From Acidovorax sp. SRB_14 (GTDB lineage Bacteria > Pseudomonadota > Gammaproteobacteria > Burkholderiales > Burkholderiaceae_C), in the NCBI RefSeq assembly GCF_012932145.1, contig NZ_MWOK01000001.1, positions 141,166-205,165 of the forward strand: a stretch of DNA of 64,000 nucleotides, given 5' to 3'. The notes under the pieces are model-generated. The model was not told where the DNA came from and did no database searches. It saw only the letters and a program-made list of their open reading frames with translations. How positions within the stretch are numbered: position 1 is the stretch's first letter; the number at the start of each line of letters is the position of its first letter. Positions 16,222 through 29,047 of the stretch are shown here, piece after piece. Made by a program: the position numbers and the translations under genes.

Positions 16222-18270
16222 TCACACAAACTCCAGAATCACCTGGTCCACGCTCAGCGATTCGCCCTTGCCGGCAGTGATCTTGCCGACCACGCCGTCT
16301 TGGGCCGCAAACAGGATGTTCTCCATCTTCATGGCTTCGATGACGGCGAGCTTTTCGCCGGCCTGCACCTTCTGGCCTTCTTGCACCGCCACGTCGACCA
16401 GCAGGCCCGGCATCGGCGAGAGCAGGAACTTGGACAGGTCGGGCGGGGCCTTGTAGGGCATGAGCCGGTACAGCTGCGCGCCCAGCGGCGAGAGAACCAG
16501 CGCGTCGATCTGCGTGCCGTTGTGCGCAATGCGCAGCGCCAGCGGGTTCTTGGCCGTGCCGCGCTCGACCTGCGCGGTGAAGCCCTTGCCGTTGCACTGG
16601 CCCTGCACGCGGATCTGGCCTAGGGTGGCGGTGCTGCTGATTTGATAGCTACGACCGCTTACCAGTACAGCACTGGAGCCCGATTTGTCTTCAAAATCGG
16701 TGACCGAGACCGGATGGTGCTGGTTCTGCCCTTCCGCACCCAGCGTGACCACCACAAACTCTTCGCCGACCTTGACGTTGTGGCCCTCCAGCTGCCCGCT
16801 GATGCCCGAAGCGCGCGCGCGGTAGCGGCGGTTCATGTAGGCGGCCAGGGCGACGAGGAACAGCGGGTCGTCGTGCGGCACGTCCTCGGCAGCAAAACCG
16901 TGGGCGTAATTCTCGGCAATGAAGCCGGTGTTGAAGTCGCCGGAGACGAACTTGGGGTGCGCGAGCAAGGCCGCCTGGAACGGGATGTTGCTGCTGATGC
17001 CGCGGATGACGAAGCCGTTGAGCGCGGCGCGCATCTTGGCGATCGCATGGCTGCGGTCGGTGCCGTGCACGATCAGCTTGGCGATCATGGAGTCGTAGTA
17101 CATCGGGATCTCGCCGCCCTCGTACACGCCGGTGTCCACGCGCACGCCCAGGCGCTTGCCGGTGTCGGCCTGGAACATCGTTTCTTCGGGCGGCTGAAAG
17201 CGCACCAGGCGGCCCGTGGAGGGCAGGAAGTTGCGGAACGGGTCTTCGGCGTTGATGCGGCACTCGATGGCCCAGCCATCGCGCTTGACGTCGGCCTGCT
17301 TCAGGGGCAGCTCCTCGCCGGCCGCGACGCGGATCATCAGCTCGACCAGGTCCAGGCCCGTGATGCACTCGGTCACCGGGTGCTCGACCTGCAGGCGGGT
17401 GTTCATTTCGAGGAAGTAGAACGACTGGTCCTTGCCGACCACGAACTCCACCGTGCCGGCGGACTGGTACTTCACGGCCTTCGCCAGGGCCACGGCCTGC
17501 TCGCCCATGGCGCGGCGGGTGTCGTCGCTGATGAAGGGCGATGGCGCCTCTTCGATCACTTTCTGGTGGCGCCGCTGGATCGAGCACTCGCGCTCGTTCA
17601 GGTAGATCACGTTGCCGTGGCTGTCGCCGAGCACCTGGATCTCGATGTGGCGCGGCTCCTCGACGAACTTCTCGATGAACACGCGGTCGTCGCCAAAGCT
17701 GTTACGCGCTTCGTTGCGGCAGCTGGTGAAGCCGTCGAACGCTTCCTTGTCGTTGTGCGCCACGCGCAGGCCCTTTCCGCCACCACCCGCGCTTGCCTTG
17801 ATCATCACGGGGTAGCCGATGGAGGCCGCAATTTCGACCGCCTGCTTGGGGCTGTCGATGGCGTCGTTGTAGCCCGGAATGGTGTTGACCTGGGCCTGCT
17901 TGGCCAGCTTCTTGGACGCGATCTTGTCGCCCATGGCGGCAATGCTGTAGTGCTTGGGACCGATGAAGGCGATGCCTTCTTCTTCGACACGCCTGGCAAA
18001 CGCCTCGTTCTCGCTCAGGAAGCCGTAGCCGGGGTGGATGGCCTGCGCACCCGTCTGCTTGCAGGCGGCAATGATCTTGTCGGCCAGCAGGTAGCTCTCG
18101 CGGCTGGGCGCAGCGCCGATGTGCACGGCCTCGTCAGCCAACTGCACATGGCGCGCGTCCTTGTCGGCGTCGGAGTAGACGGCGACGGTGGCGATACCCA
18201 TTCTTTTGGCGGTGGCGATGACGCGGCAGGCGATCTCGCCGCGGTTCGCGATCAGAATTTTCTTGAACAT
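16222..18270 (-). CDS. pccA: propionyl-CoA carboxylase, biotin carboxylase/carrier (alpha) subunit
   Basis: 682 aa. Biotin carboxylase region about residues 1-450: MFKKILIANRGEIACRVI, ATP-grasp GGGGKGL, EMNTRLQVEHPVTE. A linker domain follows, then the biotinyl domain (about 610-682) with the biotinylation motif EAMKMEN. With PccB it carboxylates propionyl-CoA to methylmalonyl-CoA; co-location with methylmalonyl-CoA mutase supports propionyl- over methylcrotonyl-CoA as substrate. Near residues 530-550 the reading frame runs through a copy of the palindromic interspersed element (16637-16695), adding the peptide SSAVLVSGRSYQISS without a stop. Last gene of the block, followed by a strong terminator. 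Confidence 0.93.
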   Translation of the reverse strand: MFKKILIANRGEIACRVIATAKRMGIATVAVYSDADKDARHVQLADEAVHIGAAPSRESYLLADKIIAACKQTGAQAIHPGYGFLSENEAFARRVEEEGIAFIGPKHYSIAAMGDKIASKKLAKQAQVNTIPGYNDAIDSPKQAVEIAASIGYPVMIKASAGGGGKGLRVAHNDKEAFDGFTSCRNEARNSFGDDRVFIEKFVEEPRHIEIQVLGDSHGNVIYLNERECSIQRRHQKVIEEAPSPFISDDTRRAMGEQAVALAKAVKYQSAGTVEFVVGKDQSFYFLEMNTRLQVEHPVTECITGLDLVELMIRVAAGEELPLKQADVKRDGWAIECRINAEDPFRNFLPSTGRLVRFQPPEETMFQADTGKRLGVRVDTGVYEGGEIPMYYDSMIAKLIVHGTDRSHAIAKMRAALNGFVIRGISSNIPFQAALLAHPKFVSGDFNTGFIAENYAHGFAAEDVPHDDPLFLVALAAYMNRRYRARASGISGQLEGHNVKVGEEFVVVTLGAEGQNQHHPVSVTDFEDKSGSSAVLVSGRSYQISSTATLGQIRVQGQCNGKGFTAQVERGTAKNPLALRIAHNGTQIDALVLSPLGAQLYRLMPYKAPPDLSKFLLSPMPGLLVDVAVQEGQKVQAGEKLAVIEAMKMENILFAAQDGVVGKITAGKGESLSVDQVILEFV
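16637..16695 (+). repeat. palindromic interspersed element, copy 2 (inside pccA)
   Basis: Plus strand: TTTGATAGCTACGACCGCTT, spacer, ACTGGAGCCCGATTTG. Diverged but collinear with the element. It lies in frame in the linker between the carboxylase and biotinyl domains of PccA. Confidence 0.7.
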
Positions 18271-18288
18271 GACAGGAGTTCTTTCATC

Positions 18289-18501
18289 TCAGCCACAGCA
18301 ATGGCTGCCGGCTTGAACGGGGGGGCATTTGACAGAGCCGTAGCTGCAAAAAACACAGCAATCACCGGGTTGGGGTTTCAAGACGACATGGCAATGCGTG
18401 CATTCATAGAAGAACTGGCAAGCATCGGTCGGCATCGTCTCCTCCTTGGCGTGGCCACATTGAGGGCAGGTGATGACGCTTTGCAGCACGGGCGTTTTCA
18501 T
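18289..18501 (-). CDS. GDCCVxC-domain small cysteine-rich protein
   Basis: 70 aa with 11 cysteines. N-terminal CPQCGH and CTHCH form a probable zinc ribbon (C12, C15, C34, C37). The second half has GDCCVFCSYGSVKCPPVQ, the signature of the GDCCVxC (seleno)protein family, where a Cys of the CC pair can be selenocysteine in some members; here all are Cys. It ends SHCCG. ATG 18499-18501 with AAGG upstream; a longer start would run into pccB. It sits in the 239-bp gap between pccB and pccA in the same direction. Function is unknown. A metal or redox role is suggested by the cysteines only. Confidence 0.85.
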   Translation of the reverse strand: MKTPVLQSVITCPQCGHAKEETMPTDACQFFYECTHCHVVLKPQPGDCCVFCSYGSVKCPPVQAGSHCCG

Positions 18502-18509
18502 GGTCGACC

Positions 18510-20042
18510 TTACAAGGGAATGTTTCCGTGCTTGCGCCATGGATTTTCCAGCTTCTTGTCACGCAGCATGACCAGCGAGCGGCAGATGCGCTTGCGCGTC
18601 TCGTGCGGCAGGATCACATCGTCGATGAAGCCGCGCGCGCCGGCCACGAAGGGGTTGGCGAAGCGCTCCTTGTATTCGGCCTCGCGGGCCGCGAGCTTGA
18701 CCGGGTCGTTCTTGTCCTCGCGGAAGATGATTTCCACCGCGCCCTTGGCGCCCATCACGGCGATTTCGGCGTTCGGCCAGGCCAGGTTGACGTCGCCGCG
18801 CAGGTGCTTGGAGCTCATCACGTCGTAGGCGCCGCCATAGGCCTTGCGCGTGATGACGGTGATCTTGGGCACGGTGCACTCGGCATACGCGTACAGCAGC
18901 TTGGCGCCGTGGCGGATGATGCCGCCGTACTCCTGGCTGGTGCCGGGCATGAAGCCGGGCACGTCGACGAAGGTGACGACAGGGATGTTGAAGGCATCGC
19001 AAAAGCGCACGAAACGCGCGGCCTTGATGCTGCTCTTGATGTCGAGGCAGCCGGCCAGCACCAGCGGCTGGTTGGCGACGATGCCCACGGTCTGGCCTTC
19101 CATGCGCGCCAGGCCGATGACGATGTTCTTCGCGTAATCGGGCTGCAGCTCGAAGAAGTCGCCGTCGTCCACGGTCTTGAGGATCAGCTCCTTCATGTCG
19201 TAGGGCTGGTTGGCGCTGGCCGGCACCAGGGTGTCCAGGCTCAGGTCGGCGCGGTCGGCCGGATCGCCGCTGGGGCGCACGGGCGGCTTTTCGCGATTGT
19301 TCAGCGGCAGGTAGTTGTAGAGGCGGCGCAGCATCATCAGCGCCTCGACGTCGTTGTCGAACGCCAGGTCGGCCACGCCGCTCTTGGTGGTGTGGGTGAT
19401 CGCGCCGCCCAGCTCCTCGGCTGTCACCTCTTCGTGCGTCACGGTTTTGACCACGTCGGGGCCGGTGACGAACATGTAGCTGCTGTCCTTGACCATGAAG
19501 ATGAAGTCGGTCATGGCGGGCGAATACACGGCGCCGCCGGCGCACGGCCCCATGATCAGGCTGATCTGCGGCACCACGCCGCTGGCCATCACGTTGCGCT
19601 GGAACACGTCGGCATAGCCGCCCAGGGACGCCACGCCTTCCTGGATGCGCGCGCCGCCCGAGTCGTTGAGGCCGATCACCGGCGCGCCCACTTTCATCGC
19701 CTGGTCCATGACCTTGCAGATCTTCTCGGCGTGCGTTTCGGACAGGGCGCCGCCGAACACCGTGAAGTCCTGGCTGAAGACGAACACCAGGCGGCCGTTG
19801 ATCATGCCGTAGCCCGTGACCACGCCGTCGCCGGGGATCTTGTTGTCTTCCATGCCGAAGTCGGTGCAGCGGTGCTCGACGAACATGTCCCACTCTTCAA
19901 AGGTGCCGTCGTCGAGCAGCAGCTCGATGCGCTCGCGCGCCGTGAGCTTGCCCTTGGCGTGCTGGGCGTCGATGCGCTTTTGTCCGCCGCCCAGGCGCGC
20001 CAGCGCGCGTTTCTTCTCCAGTTGCTCGAGGATGCTTTGCAT
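18510..20042 (-). CDS. pccB: propionyl-CoA carboxylase, carboxyltransferase (beta) subunit
   Basis: 510 aa, the normal length for the family. Two crotonase-like halves: the N-terminal (about 1-250) with [19 protein letters not shown] and [12 protein letters not shown], and the C-terminal with [28 protein letters not shown] (in segments) and [13 protein letters not shown]. These glycine-rich stretches form the CoA and biotin oxyanion holes. Forms the alpha6-beta6 carboxylase with PccA. ATG 20040-20042 with AAGGA upstream. The end [13 protein letters not shown] is typical for PccB. Co-directional with meaB and mutase. Confidence 0.95.
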   Translation of the reverse strand: MQSILEQLEKKRALARLGGGQKRIDAQHAKGKLTARERIELLLDDGTFEEWDMFVEHRCTDFGMEDNKIPGDGVVTGYGMINGRLVFVFSQDFTVFGGALSETHAEKICKVMDQAMKVGAPVIGLNDSGGARIQEGVASLGGYADVFQRNVMASGVVPQISLIMGPCAGGAVYSPAMTDFIFMVKDSSYMFVTGPDVVKTVTHEEVTAEELGGAITHTTKSGVADLAFDNDVEALMMLRRLYNYLPLNNREKPPVRPSGDPADRADLSLDTLVPASANQPYDMKELILKTVDDGDFFELQPDYAKNIVIGLARMEGQTVGIVANQPLVLAGCLDIKSSIKAARFVRFCDAFNIPVVTFVDVPGFMPGTSQEYGGIIRHGAKLLYAYAECTVPKITVITRKAYGGAYDVMSSKHLRGDVNLAWPNAEIAVMGAKGAVEIIFREDKNDPVKLAAREAEYKERFANPFVAGARGFIDDVILPHETRKRICRSLVMLRDKKLENPWRKHGNIPL

Positions 20043-20064
20043 GGTCGGTCCTTGTTGAATTCAC

Positions 20065-20106
20065 TCTGTTTTTTATAGCTTTCAGCGCTTATCCAGTATG
20101 GGCTGA
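20065..20106 (+). repeat. palindromic interspersed element, copy 3 (meaB end)
   Basis: Plus strand TTTTTTATAGCTTTCAGCGC then TTATCCAGTATGGGCTGAG. This looks like the left half of the element. It fills the 46-bp gap between pccB and meaB and supplies the last codons and the TAA stop of meaB (20089-20091). Confidence 0.65.
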
Positions 20107-21122
20107 GAGCAGATTTCTTGCTGCAGTGGAGGCCGCCACACGCCCCGCCGACACCTCGGCCAGCAGCTGTGGCAGCAGTGCCTGCACCTTGGGGTCGTGG
20201 TGAAAAGCCTGCTTGAGCCCGGCCTCGATGCGCTGCCACATCCAGGCCAGGTTTTGGCGCTGGCGGCGCTGCTCGCGGCGGCCGTTGGCCGTTTGCAGCG
20301 CGTTGAACTCGGTCACCGCCGCCCAGAACCCGTCAATGCCGGCGCCCTCCAGCGCACTGATCTGCAGCACCTGGGGCTGCCAGAAATGGGCGTCGTGGCG
20401 TTCGTTGCCCGCGCTGCCATGCAGGCCCAAGAGGCGCAGCGACGAGGTGATCTGCGCCTGCGCGCGCGTGGCGGCGTTCTTGTCGAGGTCGGCCTTGTTG
20501 ATGGCCACCAGGTCGGCGATCTCCATCACGCCCTTCTTGATGGCCTGCAGCTCGTCGCCCGCGTTGGGCAACTGCAGCAGCACGAACATGTCGGTCATGC
20601 CCCACACCGTCGTCTCGGACTGGCCCACGCCCACGGTCTCGACGATGACCACGTCGTAGCCCGCGGCTTCGCAGACCAGCATGGCCTCGCGGGTCTTTTC
20701 GGCCACGCCGCCGAGCGTGCCGCTCGAGGGGCTCGGGCGGATGTAGGCCGCTTCGTGCACCGAGAGATGCTCCATGCGCGTCTTGTCGCCCAGGATGGAG
20801 CCGCCCGAGACGCTGCTTGACGGATCGATCGCCAGCACCGCCACGCGGTGGCCCTGTCCGATCAGGTACAGGCCGAGCGTTTCGATGAAGGTGGATTTGC
20901 CGACGCCCGGCACGCCGCTGATGCCCAGGCGCAGGGCCTTGCCGGTGTGCGGCAGCAGCTGCGTGAGCAGCGCGTCGCCCTGCGCGCGGTGGTCGGCGCG
21001 CGTCGACTCGAGCAGCGTGATGGCCTTGGCCATGGCGCGGCGCTGTTGCGCCGGGTTGGCGTGCAGCAGCGCGTGCTGCAGCGCGTCCACAGGCGAAGGC
21101 GCTGCCGTGTGCACCGCCGCGC

Positions 21123-21126
<4 letters not shown>
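20089..21126 (-). CDS. meaB: methylmalonyl-CoA mutase-associated GTPase (MeaB/ArgK)
   Basis: 345 aa G3E GTPase that protects and reloads the B12 cofactor of methylmalonyl-CoA mutase. P-loop GVPGVGKST, switch/Walker B region with [27 protein letters not shown], and the base-recognition NKAD. Start is GTG at 21124-21126, overlapping the mutase TGA by 4 bases (GTGA), so it is translationally coupled with it. The C-terminal codons and stop lie in a copy of the palindromic element, so the protein end may have been altered by it. Confidence 0.93.
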
Positions 21127-23285
<2,159 letters not shown>

Positions 23286-23369
23286 GGCGGTGTCGCAGGG
23301 TTCGCAATCGGGGACGTGCCGGCGCGTAAAGCTTCGCCTGCAAGCACGATGGGCCGGAGTCTAACCCAT

Positions 23370-23389
23370 CTGTAATTATTAATTTATAG
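23370..23389. promoter_or_regulatory. AT-rich dyad between mutase and GntR gene
   Basis: CTGTAATTATTAATTTATAG, an imperfect 20-bp palindrome with CTRTAAWT-like half-sites in an otherwise GC-rich gap of 128 bp. It is the best candidate for binding of the adjacent GntR protein. It also could be overlapping -10 boxes. Confidence 0.45.
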
Positions 23390-23413
23390 TTTTTTTCGGG
23401 TACATTTCGGCCC

Positions 23414-24049
23414 ATGTCTGCCCTTACCCTCACCCCCCGCGCGCTTTATGAAGAGGTGGCGGAGCAGCTGCGCCAGCGCATCTTCCGCCGCGAGCTGGAG
23501 CCTGGCAGCTGGATCGATGAACTCAAGATCGCCGAGGAATTCGGCATCAGCCGCACACCCCTGCGCGAAGCCCTGAAGGTGCTCGCCGCCGAAGGCCTGG
23601 TCACGATGAAAGTGCGCCGCGGCGCCTATGTCACCGAGATGTCGGAGAAAGACCTGCGCGACGTCTACCACCTGCTCAGCCTGCTCGAGAGCGACGCGGC
23701 CGGCGTGGTGGCGGCCACGGCCACCCCGGCGCAACGCCAGCAACTGCAAGACCTGCACGCCGAGCTGGAGGCTGCCGCCGGCGAGCGCGAGCGCTTCTTT
23801 GCCGTGAACGAGCGCTTTCACATGCTGCTGCTGGAACTGGCCGACAACCGCTGGCGCAGCCAGATGGTGGCCGACCTGCGCAAGGTCATGAAGCTCAACC
23901 GCCACAACTCGCTGCTCAAGCAGGGGCGCATCGAAGACTCGCTGCAGGAGCACCGCGCCATCCTGGCGGCCCTGCTGGCGCGCGACGCAGCGGCCACCGT
24001 GACCGCGATGCAGGCGCACTTCGCGCACGGGCTCGAGGCAGCGGCCTGA
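23414..24049 (+). CDS. GntR-family (FCD domain) transcriptional regulator
   Basis: 211 aa. N-terminal winged HTH (about residues 8-75) with LEPGSWIDELKIAEEFGISRTPLREALKVLAAEGLV (in segments), the typical GntR recognition helix SRTPLREAL. The C-terminal helical FCD ligand domain (about 82-205) contains the metal-binding pattern of His residues (NERFHMLLLE, EHRAILAALL, MQAHFAHG). It is divergent from the methylmalonyl-CoA mutase operon and probably controls it in response to an acyl-CoA or organic acid (inference). ATG 23414. Convergent with a cytochrome c gene 27 bp away. Confidence 0.9.
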   Translation: MSALTLTPRALYEEVAEQLRQRIFRRELEPGSWIDELKIAEEFGISRTPLREALKVLAAEGLVTMKVRRGAYVTEMSEKDLRDVYHLLSLLESDAAGVVAATATPAQRQQLQDLHAELEAAAGERERFFAVNERFHMLLLELADNRWRSQMVADLRKVMKLNRHNSLLKQGRIEDSLQEHRAILAALLARDAAATVTAMQAHFAHGLEAAA

Positions 24050-24076
24050 ACGTCCTGCGGCCCTGCGCCGAGCGGC

Positions 24077-24754
24077 TTAAGGCATCGACGCCACGAACGC
24101 GACCACCGCGTCGATGTCGGCATCGCTCATCAGGCGCGTGTTGGACGCCATGATGGAATCCGCCCGCACGCCCGTGCCGTCGCGGTAACGCCTGAGCGTG
24201 GTGCTGAGGTAGCCACTCTGCTGCCCGGCGATGCGGGCGATGGTTGCGTTGCCCCGCCCGTCGGCGCCGTGGCAGCGAAAGCAGGTCTGCTGGAAATACG
24301 CCTGGCCCTTGGCGGCCAGCGCGGCGCTGGTCGTCGGCTTGTGCAGCACCGGCTGGGCGGTATAGAACAGCACCATGCCGACCTTCTCGTCGCTGTCCAT
24401 CGCCTTGATCAAGCCCTCCATGAACGCGTTGCGGCGCCGGCCATCGGCGAACTGGCGCAGCTGCTCGAGCAGGTAAGCCGGGTTCTGGCCCGCCAGGTTG
24501 GGGATATCGGGCTTGGCACTGTTGCCGCCTTCGCCATGGCAGTTGGCACAGACGGCGGCGACCTTGCGTCCGACCTTGAACAGCGCGTCGGACAGGCGCG
24601 GGTCGGCTTCGGCTTCGCGCAGGCGCGCACTGAGGTCTACCGCGGCGGTGGCCCGCGCCTTGGCCGGCTGGGCCTGGACCGGCAGGGACAGGGGTACGGC
24701 GAGCAGTGCGCCCCACAAAACGGCATGGATGCGCTTTGCCATGGCAAAAACCAT
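24077..24754 (-). CDS. di-heme cytochrome c
   Basis: 225 aa periplasmic c-type cytochrome. A signal peptide (AKRIHAVLWGALLAVPLSL, cleavage near VQAQ) precedes two similar domains of about 90 aa, each with one heme site: CANCHG and CFRCHG. Possible axial methionines follow in each domain (MEGLIKAM; SNTRLMSD). It resembles the class I di-heme cytochromes (c4-like) that donate electrons to terminal oxidases. Two ATG starts are possible, 24754 and 24742; the second removes four residues and gives a cleaner signal peptide. No oxidase gene is near. Confidence 0.85.
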   Translation of the reverse strand: MVFAMAKRIHAVLWGALLAVPLSLPVQAQPAKARATAAVDLSARLREAEADPRLSDALFKVGRKVAAVCANCHGEGGNSAKPDIPNLAGQNPAYLLEQLRQFADGRRRNAFMEGLIKAMDSDEKVGMVLFYTAQPVLHKPTTSAALAAKGQAYFQQTCFRCHGADGRGNATIARIAGQQSGYLSTTLRRYRDGTGVRADSIMASNTRLMSDADIDAVVAFVASMP

Positions 24755-24994
24755 TTCATAAAAATGGGAATTTTAGGTGACCCCCTGGCCGGGAGCGCGC
24801 TGGCGCCTTTGCGCCTGGTCAAAGGAACGCCACGCCACGTCCCCGGCGACCTGCCCCGCGGCAGCGCCGTCGCGCAAAGGCAGATGCGGGCGGCCGCGGC
24901 ATGGGGCCGGTCCGGGCGTGGACAGCGCTGGGTATGATTCCAAGGGTTTCCCCCAAGATCTGCCCCTGGCGCTCCGTTCGCCCTGACCGACCTG

Positions 24995-26842
<1,848 letters not shown>

Positions 26843-26850
26843 GCGCGCCC

Positions 26851-27966
26851 TCAGGCGGGCCGGGCCGCCTCTCCCGCGCCCTGCGCCTGGGGCGCATACG
26901 CCGTGCCAAAGCGGTTGCCCAGAAAGTCCGCCAGCGCCACCTGCTCCTGGCCGATGAATCCCGCCTGCGGCAGGCGGCCGTGCACCACCAGGTCCAGGGC
27001 CGCGCAAATGCCGGCCGCCGTGGTGCGCTGGATGGCACTGAGGGCCATGCCGTCGACCTGGGTGCCGACGATGTGGGCCGAATAGGCATGCTCCACCAGG
27101 CGCCCGCCGCTGAGGCCCGAAGCGCTGGCAAACACCACGACCACGTCCTGCTCGGTGGTGGGGATGGCGGCTTCCAAAATGTCCTTGAGCAGGTCGCGCC
27201 GTTCGCGCAGGCGCAGGTCGTTGAGCAGCAGCCGGAGGATCGCGCAGTGGCCAGGGTAGCGGATTGACTTGTAGTCGACCTGGCGCGCCCGGCCGGCCAG
27301 CGTCTCGGTCAGCGTGCCCAGCCCGCCCGAGGTGTTGAAGGCCTCGTACTCGACCCCGTCGAGGGCAAAGGTTTCCAGGCCGCCGAGTGCCGGCACGAAG
27401 GTCGGCGCGCCGCCCACGATCGCCTCGCAGGGGTTGCAGTATTCGTTGATCAGGCCCTCGGTGCTCCACGTCAGGTTGTAGCGCAGGGCGCCCTGCGGGT
27501 AGCGCGGCAGCGCGCCCACGCGCATTCGCAGATCGTGCAGCGCGTCGAAGCGGCGCGCGAGGTCGTGGCCGACGATGCCGATGAAGCCCGGCGCCAGGCC
27601 GCACTGCGGCATCAGCACACTGCGCGCCGTGCGGCCGAGCGCGCGGATGGCCTGCGTGCTGGCCACGTCCTCGGTCAGGTCAAAATAGTGCACTCCCGCG
27701 TGCGCGCACAGCGTGGCCACGCCCACCGCGCGGTGGAAGGGCAGCGCGTTGAGCACGGCAAAGCAGCCCTGGATGGCGGCCTGCACGCTGGCGTCGTCGT
27801 GCACCACGGCCGTGGCCAGACCGATGGGGCGCAGCGCTGCCAGGCTGGCGGCGTCGCGGTCGGCCACCAGAAGGTCATAGTCGCCCGTGCGCTGCAGCAG
27901 CAGGGCCATCGCGCGGCCGATGCGGCCGGCGCCCAGAATGGCGACGGTGGGGCGGGTGGTGGTCAT
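26851..27966 (-). CDS. saccharopine dehydrogenase-like NAD(P)-binding protein
   Basis: 371 aa. An N-terminal Rossmann fold reads TVAILGAGRIGRAMALLLQ (residues 8-26) with the acidic VADRDAA at the end of beta-2. The rest matches the saccharopine dehydrogenase/lysine 6-dehydrogenase-type fold: VLNALPFHRAVGVATLCAHAGVHYFDLTED (in segments), MPQCGLAPGF and NLTWSTEGLINEYCNP. It probably oxidises an amino acid such as lysine, but the substrate is not determined. It is divergent from an Lrp/AsnC regulator, the usual arrangement for amino-acid catabolic genes. Confidence 0.82.
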   Translation of the reverse strand: MTTTRPTVAILGAGRIGRAMALLLQRTGDYDLLVADRDAASLAALRPIGLATAVVHDDASVQAAIQGCFAVLNALPFHRAVGVATLCAHAGVHYFDLTEDVASTQAIRALGRTARSVLMPQCGLAPGFIGIVGHDLARRFDALHDLRMRVGALPRYPQGALRYNLTWSTEGLINEYCNPCEAIVGGAPTFVPALGGLETFALDGVEYEAFNTSGGLGTLTETLAGRARQVDYKSIRYPGHCAILRLLLNDLRLRERRDLLKDILEAAIPTTEQDVVVVFASASGLSGGRLVEHAYSAHIVGTQVDGMALSAIQRTTAAGICAALDLVVHGRLPQAGFIGQEQVALADFLGNRFGTAYAPQAQGAGEAARPA

Positions 27967-28087
27967 GGCGGTCTCCTTCGGTCGTCCTGGCGGAGCCCGG
28001 CAACAAGCCGGTGCGTGCTCCTATGCTAGGCGGCTGTGCTGTCAATGTGTAGCGGACAAAACGTCGATTCCACGGGATATATTCGCC

Positions 28088-28100
28088 GTTTCGACGAAAC
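28088..28100. promoter_or_regulatory. dyad upstream of asnC-type regulator
   Basis: GTTTCG-A-CGAAAC, a perfect 6+6 palindrome 14 bases before the AsnC-type ATG, in the 148-bp divergent gap with the saccharopine dehydrogenase-like gene. Candidate autoregulatory site. Confidence 0.45.
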
Positions 28101-28114
28101 CAAGGGTCCTTGCC

Positions 28115-28567
28115 ATGGAACCACCCCTCGACCGCACCGACCAGCAACTGCTGAGCCTGTTGCAGGCCAACGCGCGCGAGAGCACCGCCACGCTGGCCCG
28201 GCGACTGGGCTTGGCGCGCACCACCGTCGTCGCGCGCATTGCGCGGCTGGAGCGCGAGGGCGTGGTCGCTGGCTACGGCGTGCGCCTGGGCCGGCGCATG
28301 GACAGCGCCACCGTGCGCGCCTGGTGCAGCCTCAGCGTGCTGCCCCAAACGGCGCCGGCCGTGCTGCGCGCCCTGGCCGAGATGCCCGAGGTCGAGGAAG
28401 TCTCGGCCGTGAGCGGGCAGTTCGACTACCTGGTCTTCTTGCGCTGCGCGACGCACGAACAGCTTGATGCCCTGCTCGACCGCATTGGCCAGGTCGACGG
28501 TGTGCACCAGACCCAGACCAGCATCGTGCTCAGCCGCAAGATCGACCGGCGCAGCCTGTCGGGCTGA
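28115..28567 (+). CDS. Lrp/AsnC-family transcriptional regulator
   Basis: 150 aa. N-terminal HTH: LDRTDQQLLSLLQANARESTATLARRLGLARTTVVARIARLEREGVVAGY (in segments), the standard Lrp pattern. The C-terminal RAM/ferredoxin-like domain contains EVEEVSAVSGQFDYLVFLR. Start ATG 28115. It is expected to sense an amino acid and to control the divergent dehydrogenase gene. A palindromic repeat begins 7 bases after its stop. Confidence 0.92.
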   Translation: MEPPLDRTDQQLLSLLQANARESTATLARRLGLARTTVVARIARLEREGVVAGYGVRLGRRMDSATVRAWCSLSVLPQTAPAVLRALAEMPEVEEVSAVSGQFDYLVFLRCATHEQLDALLDRIGQVDGVHQTQTSIVLSRKIDRRSLSG

Positions 28568-28573
28568 AAACCA

Positions 28574-28625
28574 CCTATTTTGATAGCTGTCAGCGCAATA
28601 CCAGAAAGCGCTGGATGCCAATATG
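28574..28625 (+). repeat. palindromic interspersed element, copy 4 (upstream of higBA)
   Basis: CTATTTTGATAGCTGTCAGC, GCAATACCAG, AAAGCGCTGGATGCC: a full copy in plus orientation. With copy 5 (29432-29487, same orientation) it brackets the higBA module. Confidence 0.9.
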
Positions 28626-28692
28626 ACCGTTTATGAACGCACGCGGTGCAGCAGCCCTGTCCTGGTGGGAAGCAGACGCCCCATTGCCCTGA

Positions 28693-28705
28693 TCCCAATT
28701 TGGGA
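28693..28705. promoter_or_regulatory. probable HigA operator
   Basis: TCCCAA-T-TTGGGA, a perfect 6+6 dyad 15 bases before the higB ATG. Position and form fit autoregulation by the HigA antitoxin. Confidence 0.55.
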
Positions 28706-28720
28706 CTAAACTCTTCCTCC

Positions 28721-29024
28721 ATGCGAGTGATTGCCGTCTCCGCGCTGCGCGACTGCTGGGCGCAGCACCCCGATGCCGAGCAACCGCTCAAGGCCTGGTA
28801 TGCCGAAGCGACCAAGGCCCTGTGGGAACAGCCCCGCCCACATCAAGGCCCAGTACCGCAACGCCAGCTTTGTGGGCAACAACCGCGTGGTCTTCAACAT
28901 CAAGGGCAACGACTACCGGCTGGTGGTGGCCATTGCCTACCGGCTGCAGGTGGCCTACATCAAGTTTGTCGGCACCCACAGGGAATACGACGCCATAGAC
29001 GCCGTCACCGTCGAAATGGGCTGA
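28721..29024 (+). pseudogene. higB: HigB-type toxin gene with +1 frameshift
   Basis: HigB toxins (RelE/ParE fold) cut ribosome-bound mRNA. From ATG 28721 the frame reads MRVIAVSALRDCWAQHPDAE then QPLKAWYAEATKALW, the normal HigB N-terminus. The C-terminal half is intact but one frame over (SPAHIKAQYRNASFVGNN, VVFNIKGNDYRLVVAIAYRL, YIKFVGTHREYD), ending at TGA 29022-29024. Removing one G from the GGG at 28824-28826 joins them as ALWNSPAHIKAQY and gives a protein of about 100 aa. As written the toxin is not made. The shifted N-terminal frame has no stop and runs in frame into higA. A sequencing error in the G run cannot be excluded. Confidence 0.85.
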
Positions 29025-29047
29025 CAGCCCTTAGAGAGGTACAGACC

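Noticed and set aside
16642-18828. A 728-codon plus-strand frame opposite pccA
   Set aside because: Antisense shadow of a clear carboxylase gene with no recognisable domain.
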